This document shows, piece by piece, positions 57,348 through 64,000 of a DNA stretch of 64,000 bases; the stretch's first letter is position 1; each line of letters starts with the position of its first letter. The notes under the pieces were generated by a model. The model was given only the letters and a program-made list of their open reading frames with translations. It had not been told where the DNA came from and did not search any database. The stretch is from Fragum whitleyi (Eukaryota > Mollusca > Bivalvia > Cardiida > Cardiidae): positions 63,183,610-63,247,609 of the forward strand of contig OX411547.1 of NCBI GenBank assembly GCA_948146395.1. The letters run 5' to 3'. A program made the translations under genes and the position numbers.

Positions 57348-57540
57348 AAAATTATTAGTTTCTTCCTTAATTCAGTGTTATTTTGACTATACTTGTGTCT
57401 TTTTGTATTTCAGTTTAAACAAAAAATGGACTGACAAACTTCAGGTACTACAAAACAAACTTATAAGATTTGTTTTAGATTTAAACCACCGTTCACGTAT
57501 CCTAGATACACATTATAAAACTTTGGGGATAATCAAATAA

Positions 57541-57680
57541 TTCTAATTGTGTTCAAAATGAACAAAATTGGCGATTTTCATTACCTCCTTTGTGATTGTG
57601 GGTGGCTTTTTTAGATGGTCTGAGTGAGTGGTTGAAAAAAAAATGCATGAATGAATAGTACACTGAGCGAGGGATTAAGG
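57541..57680 (+). mobile_element. MITE M1 fragment, internally deleted
   Basis: The half-core GTTCAAAATGAACAAAATTGGCG...CATTACCTCC jumps directly to the far right arm (GGTCTGAGTGAGTGGTTG, AATGAATAGTACACTGAGCGAG). It directly follows the LINE 3' break. Confidence 0.6.
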
Positions 57681-57959
57681 TCTCGAAGTATCTTCGATAG
57701 GCCCGACAATCATCTAAATACATTCTGTGGCTTTCCAGGCTCCTCAAAGTTTACACCTTGTACACAGGACAACTTGTAACAAATGCCACGCGCATGCTCA
57801 ATTATTGTAAATTTCTTTTTTTTCAGAAATTTGCTACTTTTCGGTTTAATCGTAACTTTCCTTTTGTAACGTGCTCCAAAGGAATATGCGTGAAAAGCTT
57901 AATCTATTGATCTTGTATACATTAGGCTTATCGTCGATGTCAACAGTTTATCAGTTCCA

Positions 57960-58220
57960 TCCAGGCGGCTCGTGCACCTACCAATAGACTCCTGTCGTTC
58001 TAAAACCAGTCGATTCACACCATTTCACCTGTGTTACCACCACCTAACTATCCCACTTAGGCAAACGACTATTTATTCGCACCTTGATGAGACATGAATG
58101 ACTTTCGTTACAATACATTCGTCAAATGTCGGATTACATGTAACGATGTCTAAATGAGCTAGGGATCGAACTCGCAATCACAGAATGGACAACCCACAAG
58201 CGTTACCGCCAGTGCAACCC
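57960..58220 (-). mobile_element. Diverged SINE, S1-like body with another head
   Basis: GGCGGCTCGTGCACCTACCAATAGACTCCTG matches the minus-strand S1 3' body. The high end has GGGATCGAACTCGCAATC and GCGTTACCGCCAGTGC, a tRNA-like head unlike S1. It may be a different family sharing the tail. Confidence 0.45.
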
Positions 58221-58298
58221 GAATTCTCTTGATATTCCTCTTAAAGTAAATTAAAGTATCTTTCTGCATAATCCTAATTATGCGAGAGGTGCATTTGA

Positions 58299-59322
58299 AC
58301 AAGAGGACCATGATGGTCCAAGATCGCTCACATGAGTCGCATATGACCCCTTAGGACATCACATCCATTAAATGACGAATTCTACATGAGATCAATGCAT
58401 GATATGGCATGGATCCTTCCTTTCAATAGGATGAATCTTTGAGACCTAGCCAACATTCTAGCCAAGATTCATGAAGATAGGGCCATATTTGTGGCCTCTA
58501 GAGTGTAAACAAGAAAATTGTCATTAAGGCCTCTTTTCCCGTGATATGACATGGAACACTCGCATTTTCAATAGGGATAATCCTTGAGACCTGGCCAACA
58601 TTCTGACCAAGTTTCATGAAGATAAGACTATATTTGTTGGCTCCAGAGTGAAAACGAGAAAATTGTCATTAAGCCCCCTTTTCCCATCATATGGCATGAA
58701 TCCTTCCCATTTTCAAGAGGGTATAACCTTGAGACCTGGCCAACATTTTCACCAAGTTTCATTAAAATTGCATTATATTTCTGACTTCAAGAGTGAAAAC
58801 AAGAAACTTGTCATTAAGACCCCTTTCCCCATGATATGTTATGGAGACTTCCCATTTTCAATAGGGTTAATTCTTGTGACCTGGCCAACATTCTGACCAA
58901 ATATCATGAAGATAGGACGATATTTGTGGCCTCCAGAGTGTAAACAAGAAATTAGTCTTTAAGGCCCCTTTTCCCGTGATATGGCATGGATCCTTCCTAT
59001 TTTCAATAGGATTCATCCTTGTTACCTGGTAAACATTCTGACCTAGTTTCATAAAATTTAGCAAAATTTGTGGCCTCTAGAGTGTAAACTAGAAAATTTG
59101 TCTTCAAGGCCCCTTTACCTGTGATACGGCATGGATCCTTCCTATTTTCGATAGGGTTCATCCTTGTGACCTGGCCAACATTCTGACCAAGTTTCATGAT
59201 GATTGGGCCATATTTGTGACCTTTAGAGTGTAAACACTTAAATTGTTGACGTCGGACGACAGACGACGCACGACGGACATTCAATGATCACAAAAGCTCA
59301 CCTGAGTACGATGTGCTAAAAA
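58299..59322 (+). mobile_element. Tandem-core (pearl/HINE-like) element, complete
   Basis: The left terminus ACAAGAGGACCATGATGGTCC is followed by GATCGCTCACATGAGTCGC and GACCCCTTAGGACATCAC. The core 58401-59232 has six units starting at 58401, 58541, 58688, 58833, 58978 and 59123, so the period is about 145 bp. Each unit has a GATATGGCATGGATCC-like start, TTTTCAATAGGGTTCATCC, GACCTGGCCAACATTCTGACC and AGAGTGTAAACAAGAAAATT. The right terminus has GACGACAGACGACGCACGAC-GGACATTCAATGATCAC and the AGCTCACCTGAG...GTGCT hairpin. No ORF, so non-autonomous. Confidence 0.8.
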
Positions 59323-59809
59323 AGAAGACACTTTCAATCGAACATTTACATAAAGATGACGTTTCTCTAGCGTAGGTTTGGTTGTTTTTGGGTTAACTGT
59401 TGTTATGTGGCACTTTGGTCAACACGCTCTAAATAAATTCCACTTTCTTTGATGTTGATTTCGAGATCTTTTGGATAAGCTGTGACTAATATAACGAACA
59501 TAGGCGAAAAAAGTTGGTGGTAAGGTTATATTTTGATGCTCCCAGAGGGTGGGGAGCATAACCCTTCGGACAAATTCAATAAAACTCCACATGAATTGTG
59601 AACTCCCTATGATATAAAGCCTTTATATTGTTCCCGATTTTTAAATTTGAAGTCTCGTCACGTAAAAAATGGATATTAATGTAAAAAATAGTTTTTCTCT
59701 TATTGTTCCTTATTTTCAGAATTAAATGAAATTTAATGTATGAGTAGAAAAGCTGTAAGCTTTGTACGCTTTACGTGAACTCTCAGTTTCTCGGGAAAAA
59801 ACTTAAATT
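59323..59809. other. AT-rich DNA, no gene seen
   Basis: No supported feature. Confidence 0.35.
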
Positions 59810-59960
59810 GACCACACCTTTTGATTGGTAAGAGATAAAATGTTCATGTTACCTATGTCGATTGTGTAAGAAGACCTTTCAATTGGCAAAAAGTTTAAAG
59901 TCATCAATCAAGATCACGGTCATTTCTGAAGGTCAAAATACTGAAAATGTTTAACGTATA
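59810..59960. repeat. AGGTCA-type repeat, diverged
   Basis: TTGATTGGTAAGAGATAAAATG, AAAGTCATCAATCAAGATCACGG and TCTGAAGGTCAAAA are family landmarks. Confidence 0.35.
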
Positions 59961-60043
59961 CATTTTCCATCAGTTTGCAATTGTAAGGAAGATAGCTTTC
60001 GCATTACAAAAAAATAATTACTTGTAACAAGATTTTTAAGAAA

Positions 60044-60333
60044 TTATTACTCCTTTTTTAATCATCTGCGTTTTGTCTTCTTTATGTCTTCACGGACGAA
60101 TCAGATGCTCTAAAATCTACACCAGCCACTCTAAAAATCAACGTTTGCTATAAAATCATGGAATTATTTCATCGATTTAAATGACATATTCATCATTTGG
60201 ACGAATTTCAAAGTGCTTTTCAATGGTTTTCGAGCATCGTTGAATAGTGTAAGTGGTTGTTTAAAATGAACGATGGGGCAGTAGGATGGTTTAAATCGAA
60301 TTTCGGATTTCAATTTCATGATGTCAATGACTG
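60044..60333 (+). mobile_element. MITE M1 (subfamily B), right part only
   Basis: It begins at the core right half (ATTACTCCTTTTTTAA), has the B-type GTCTTCACGGACGAATCAGATGC and CACCAGCCACTC blocks, and ends TTTCATGATGTCAATGACTG|TA. It lies about 300 bp downstream of the stop codon of the minus-strand gene, in its likely 3' flank. Confidence 0.7.
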
Positions 60334-60632
60334 TATAAACTTCATTCAAAATCTTTCTCTTGTTTTGTCTAGATTTTATCTAAGTACAACCAATGAAAAC
60401 AACACGTACACATAAAGGATTGTATTTGTCCTGAAGTTCAGTAAAATGCTAGTGAATCAAACAATGCATACTTTGCAACAGTGAAAAGTAACGTTGAATG
60501 GTAAAGATATTTAAGACCATTTAAAAATCACTTATGTCTTACGCAGTGAATCTTTCATATCTATGTCAGTTTTAGTTCAATGTTTTGGGCAAGAATGAAA
60601 AAACAAATAATATAAAGAAACAAAGGTAATAT

Positions 60633-60869
60633 CTAACAAATGACATCGGCGCTTCCTACATCTATCGTGGAAAGACTCTCCAACGTAGAATAAGATGTGC
60701 CACTAGCCGGAGCCACTGTAACTGTGATGTCACCGGCTACGTTATTTCCGGTATCGACAACCACGCCGCCATCGTTTGTAACTCGTTCAGCAAACAAACT
60801 GGATAACACGCTTGGTGGACAAGTAGGGGCAACAATCTTGCTGTCTTCGCAAAGACCTAAATGGCATCT
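60633..60869 (-). CDS. Exon C (terminal) of the ADAMTS-like gene
   Basis: Acceptor GCTTACAG precedes 237 nt: 78 codons and TAG (60635-60633). It starts RCHLGLCEDSKIVAPTCPPS and ends SLSTIDVGSADVIC. It is clearly richer in GC than its surroundings and open only in this frame over its full length. The tail after the last paired cysteines has no recognised domain. Confidence 0.68.
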   Translation of the reverse strand, partial: RCHLGLCEDSKIVAPTCPPSVLSSLFAERVTNDGGVVVDTGNNVAGDITVTVAPASGTSYSTLESLSTIDVGSADVIC

Positions 60870-63149
60870 CTGTAAGCAAAAGTAAACATTGATTGTGAAA
60901 GGCTTAAAACCATGTGACCTTAAATTTTAGATTGAACGAAAAAATCCGCTACAAGTAATACACATGTAGAATATGAAAGCAGATAAATGACCACCCCAAA
61001 GTTAGGATAAATGATACGTTCTAATATTTGACAAATTCGACTCTCAAGGGAACTTGATCTTAACTGCTGACCTTGAACTTTAAACCAACAAAAATATTTT
61101 GTCTCAAGCTCTGACAATGCGAAACATGAAGAATATATGACACGATATATCAAAATTTTAATATAACGCAATTTTGTCTTTGAATAATGACATTGATTGT
61201 AGAATAAATATGCAGTTCTTGTCAAAAGCAAAATTCTTGTGCAACATGAAGTGTCTCGCACTGACCTGTCAAAAGATGTGGCTTGTGTTAATACTTTTAA
61301 TCTAAAAAAAGTTGCCAAGGCAACTGACCTTGACTGGTGATATTGACTGTATTATTCACAAATATTATATGTGTGAATTATTACGGATATTTCTTTTACC
61401 TTTCAAAGATATGACCAAAAAAATAAAGTTTCAATTCAAATCAAAATTTGAAATTGTAGAATAAGAATGGACCTTGAAGTCTGTACCAACTGAATATTCG
61501 TGTCAATAGTAAAACACACAAGAAATTTGAAAACTCTGTACTTATCATTCAAAACAAAAGGAACTTATATTGACTGATGTCTGTAATTTTGTTAACTACT
61601 AAATGTCCATGTTCAAAGCTATGGCCGATTTCAAAGTTATAATGTTTCACAAATTTGATCTTTAAATGACCTTGACGTTGATTGTTGCCCTCGAAGTTAG
61701 TGCAGATATAAAGGTAATGACCCATATGTAGGGGCACACAAAGTAATACAGAATGTAATAATGCTGAGACTATTTGGACACATCCATATTGAATTGAAAA
61801 TGGATTTCTTTTTTTTATTTAGAAACAATCATAATAATTTTGCATTAAACAGCAAGATAGGCTGTCTATTGGCATTTTTCAAATCGAGCTTAAATATCAA
61901 AATATGTCAATCATCTAGAAGTCTATATGTGTTACGATAATTACCCTATTTTCAGCACACAAAGTTCCTTCTCTAACGTACAAACTATAACAATAGTTAG
62001 GATCTGCAGGGTTCCAACACCACGCACCATCTGAACAGATTGTCCCTTCAAGAGCCTGAAAAAATATATCGAAACATTGTATCCAAGCGTTGATTTGACA
62101 GTGTGATGAAATTGGAATGAAATTGACATAGTTGGGCAAAGAGTTTTGAATGGCATTAAAAGGAGGTAATAAAATATTGCTAATTTTGCTTCGTTAAACA
62201 AAATTAATTATTTTTGTTACCTCCTTTTTAAGAAATCTAATTACCCTTTTAATATATAGAATTGTGTGTCTTCATGGACAAATCAGACGGTTCAAAATCG
62301 TCGTTTGCAAATACAATCGCGGAATGATTAAAGCAAATCGAATTAAGTTGTGGAATGATAAAAGCAATTCGAGCTAAGTTTATGAAGCTTTCTGAAACAG
62401 TTACGGAGTGTAAACACACTTTCGAAAATGTTTGAATGTTTTGAATGAGCGATATATGCCACGAAGAGTGAGCAGTTTATAATTGTTTTTAGTTGGATGA
62501 GGGTCAATTTTGTGATGTTGTTAACTACATTTTGCTTTTCATGTATATATTTAGAAGAGTAATCATAATTGAATTGGTGTGTTAATTGGCAAAAAACTTA
62601 CTAGCACAAGTTCACCCAGCTGTGTATTTGGGAAGCAGTTGGTTAAAACCAATGCCCCTCTCCCACAGGTCGTGAAAACACTAGGTTCGAGTGTTCGAAA
62701 GCGACTTTGTAAGCTTAAGCTTTCGTCATTATCGTTCTAAAACTAGTATTAACTAAATAAATTACACCAAAGATGATAAAATCTATGTTTGATGGTTTAT
62801 CCCCTCCATTAATTTCGCACTTTTTATGTACTATGATAAGATTCTATTTTACTGATAACGCCATTACGTGCCATATAATCCAAGATGACATTGACTACTA
62901 TTAAAGAGTTATTTTAGAATTTCATATCTTGTTTCCATTTGTCATTTAAACACATTATGATTGGTTGTTTTGTTGAATATCGGTGTAGCGATAAGGAAGC
63001 TTACGTAACAACGTCTTGATCCATTCCCATAATGCAGCTCGCACTGGGTGTCTATGGGTAGAAATACACCTGGTGCGAAGAAGTCCTTGTACATTTCGTA
63101 ATCTGCTACCTCGAAGTTATTATTTAAGAGACAACTACCACTTCCGAGC
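60633..63149 (-). CDS. ADAMTS-like cysteine-rich protein, last three exons (partial)
   Basis: Three minus-strand exons, 63149-63005, 62055-61945 and 60869-60633, have GT-AG borders and join in one frame: 48, 37 and 78 codons plus a stop. The product is a secreted-type cysteine-rich stretch: SCLLN...FLPIDTQCELHYGNGSRRC, then LEGTICSDGAWCWNP and REGTLCAENR, then RCHLGLCEDSK, then a ~65-residue Ser/Thr/Val-rich tail ending DVIC. A QC...YG.GS..C segment followed by GT.C...WC and a final C..G.C is the pattern of the ADAMTS disintegrin-like/cysteine-rich region; other ADAM-type proteases such as mig-17 are possible. The zinc-protease exons would lie beyond position 64000. No clear AATAAA was found just past the stop. 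Family assignment is from motif resemblance only. Confidence 0.68.
61010..61720. repeat. AGGTCA-type repeat within the B-C intron
   Basis: Five or so segments with TGACCTTGA-like cores (CTGACCTTGAACTTTAAACC, CTGACCTTGACTGGTGATATT, AATGACCTTGACGTTGATTG) are spaced about 120-180 bp apart. Same family as 20740-21340. Confidence 0.5.
61945..62055 (-). CDS. Exon B of the ADAMTS-like gene
   Basis: Acceptor TTTTTTCAG and donor AGG|GTAATT bound 111 nt, exactly 37 codons with phase 0 at both ends (ALEGTICSDGAWCWNPADPN ... AENR). It has four cysteines and two GT(I/L)C motifs 27 residues apart, suggestive of a short duplicated GT-x-C unit. The open frame runs on into intron sequence on both sides, so borders rest on splice consensus and phase. 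Confidence 0.72.
62098..62527 (+). mobile_element. MITE M1 (subfamily B) within the A-B intron
   Basis: The left TIR is eroded. TTGGAATGAAATTGACATAG, the core AGGAGGTAATAAAATATTGC...ATTTTTGTTACCTCC, the B block GTCTTCATGGACAAATCAGACGG and the end TTTTGTGATGTTGTTAACT are present. It lies wholly between exons B and A. Confidence 0.75.
62640..62715 (+). mobile_element. Possible tRNA-like SINE head in the intron
   Basis: GGAAGCAGTTGGTTAAAACC and TAGGTTCGAGTGTTCGA resemble an A box and a B box about 45 bp apart. No body was recognised. Confidence 0.25.
63005..63149 (-). CDS. Exon A of the ADAMTS-like gene
   Basis: Acceptor ATTTTCTAG and donor TAC|GTAAGC bound 145 nt: one base completing an upstream codon, then 48 codons (LGSGSCLLNNNFEVADYEMY ... 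GSRRCY). It has three cysteines. The LP-(x4)-QC-(x3)-YG-x-GS-(x2)-C spacing recalls the LPG-Y-QC-FG-S-C motif in ADAMTS proteins. Confidence 0.7.
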
Positions 63150-63285
63150 CTAGAAAATAATTTGTATGATGAAATCGGGATTTTGCTTTTACATTAAAGT
63201 TATATCGGGGGAATCTGGGAGAAAAAGTTGTTTGAACGATTTGATTTATAATCAAATGACAGGCGAATGCAGTGGAGTTTCTTGA

Positions 63286-63370
63286 ATATCTAGGGTTAAG
63301 TGCAAGACTGTACTAAGTGTATGTACGATGAATATACACTTAGTACACTCTTGCGCTAAACCCTCGATAT
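63286..63370. repeat. Hairpin with ~38-bp arms
   Basis: ATATCTAGGGTTAAGTGCAAGA...TACTAAGTGTAT pairs with ATACACTTAGTA...TCTTGCGCTAAACCCTCGATAT with few mismatches. It lies in intron or upstream flank of the ADAMTS-like gene. Confidence 0.8.
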
Positions 63371-63455
63371 ATCGAAAGGTTTTGCAGATCTTAGCGATAA
63401 ATAAGCGTTGGGAATATTTGAAAAACACGTGTCATCGACTGTCAGTTTCTAGATT

Positions 63456-63710
63456 TGTGACCCGTCAAGCAAAAAGGGACCATCGCGTATAGTGTCGATC
63501 CTAGTCAGACAGCACAGTTTGCGCAGACTGACTAGGGTAGACAGTTTTTGTAAAATTTTTATTTTTCTGAAACTAGAATGTTCAATCTACCGTCCAGTGA
63601 AAGAAATTTTAACATGCGGCCTCTGGATGACCAATGCTGAACCTAATCTTTTTTTCAAATATTCACTTTACAGAGGGCCCAGTTGGTCCCTTTTTGCGTG
63701 AAGAGTCATA
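63456..63710 (+). mobile_element. MITE M2, copy 2
   Basis: TGTGACCCGTCAAGCAAAAA-GGGACCATC opens it. The other end, read inward, is TATGACTCTTCACGCAAAAA-GGGACCAACT. Internal GTCAGACAGCACAGTTTGCG-CAGACTGAC matches 53129-53390 in inverse orientation. Confidence 0.8.
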
Positions 63711-63720
63711 TATTATCGTA

Positions 63721-64000
63721 CAGATATGAACATCGTGAAATTGGCATGTTGAATGATATTGGGATGATTTGGAATGAAGTTGAATAAGTCGGAGGAGCGA
63801 GTATTGAGTTAGATTAAAAGGAGGTGATCCAATATCGATAAATTCGTCCATCTTCGACGAAAAAAGCGATATCTATAACCTCCCTTTAAAAAGCCACGTA
63901 CTTTTAGGTATATGTGTCTTCGCGTAACAAGCAGACACTTTGAAACAATCATCACCCAATAAAAACATGAACATATTTGATCGATTTGAATGAAATTACA
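63721..64000 (+). mobile_element. MITE M1 (subfamily B), cut by the window edge
   Basis: TA|CAGATATGAACATCGTGAAA opens it. The core is AGGAGGTGATCCAATATCGA...AAAGCGATATCTATAACCTCC, and the B block is GTGTCTTCGCGTAACAAGCAGAC. It continues beyond position 64000. Confidence 0.85.

Larger units (their letters stand above)
55022..57534 (+). mobile_element. LINE (jockey/CR1-like), EN + RT, inactivated
   Basis: One non-LTR retrotransposon covers this span: endonuclease, linker, reverse transcriptase and RT C-terminus in order. The 5' end is truncated inside the endonuclease, with AGGTCA-type repeat sequence directly upstream. The 3' end stops after an FVLDLNHRSRILD-like segment and meets MITE M1 core sequence. 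Lesions are a frameshift near 55950-55968, a catalytic Asp to Tyr change at 56730, and a frameshift at the A7 run 57314-57320. The GVPQGS/YADD motifs place it among jockey/CR1-like LINEs; the exact clade is uncertain. Confidence 0.9.

Noticed and set aside
58401..59232. CRISPR-like array because of regular repeats
   Set aside because: Units of ~145 bp repeat over their full length with no unique spacers; this is a minisatellite core in a eukaryotic mobile element.

Overview
The window looks like AT-rich, repeat-dominated nuclear DNA of an invertebrate, most likely a mollusc and probably a bivalve. The evidence is mobile DNA, not marker genes. There are tRNA-headed SINEs with (ATTG/CAAT)n tails, tandem-core elements with GACGGACG/GCTCACCTGAGC ends that resemble bivalve pearl or Helentron-type (HINE) elements, and abundant Tc1/mariner-type MITEs with TA duplications. 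No prokaryotic gene organisation is present. The species assignment is an inference.

Only one host gene is well supported: the 3' end of a minus-strand gene at 60633-63149. It has three exons that splice in frame and encode a cysteine-rich segment most like the ADAMTS (or ADAM/mig-17) family, followed by a short C-terminal tail and a stop. Its 5' exons, including any protease domain, lie beyond the right edge. One intron carries a MITE and the other an AGGTCA-rich repeat. Weaker coding candidates are a coiled-coil fragment at 26748-27110 (-) and an orphan exon-like stretch at 17705-17789 (+).

Layout. 0.5-8 kb: a hairpin-bearing repeat, a full SINE, a 179-bp tandem repeat and SINE fragments. 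8.7-10 kb: two abutting element ends and a complete tandem-core element. 10-18 kb: MITE copies, a composite repeat with a long palindrome, and a second tandem-core element. 18.1-19.4 kb: a decayed I-clade-like LINE ending in RNase H, followed by fused SINE tails. 19.6-22.2 kb: more tandem-core elements and a TCAAGGTCA-rich repeat. 22-37 kb: mostly unremarkable AT-rich DNA with hairpins, MITEs and tandem-core elements. 37.3-40.6 kb: a cluster of three SINE types. 41-50 kb: MITEs, foldback elements, a tandem duplication and two more SINEs. 51-54.7 kb: MITEs including a nested insertion. 55.0-57.5 kb: a nearly full-coding LINE with endonuclease and reverse transcriptase but three disabling lesions. 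58.3-59.3 kb: a complete tandem-core element with six ~145-bp units. 60.6-63.1 kb: the host gene. 63.3-64 kb: a hairpin and two MITEs only 10 bp apart.

The main unexplained signals are two. First, a MITE family with a conserved internal palindrome and two subfamilies has about a dozen copies here, including a self-nested pair. Second, the tandem-core elements keep near-constant ends while their internal repeat differs completely between copies.
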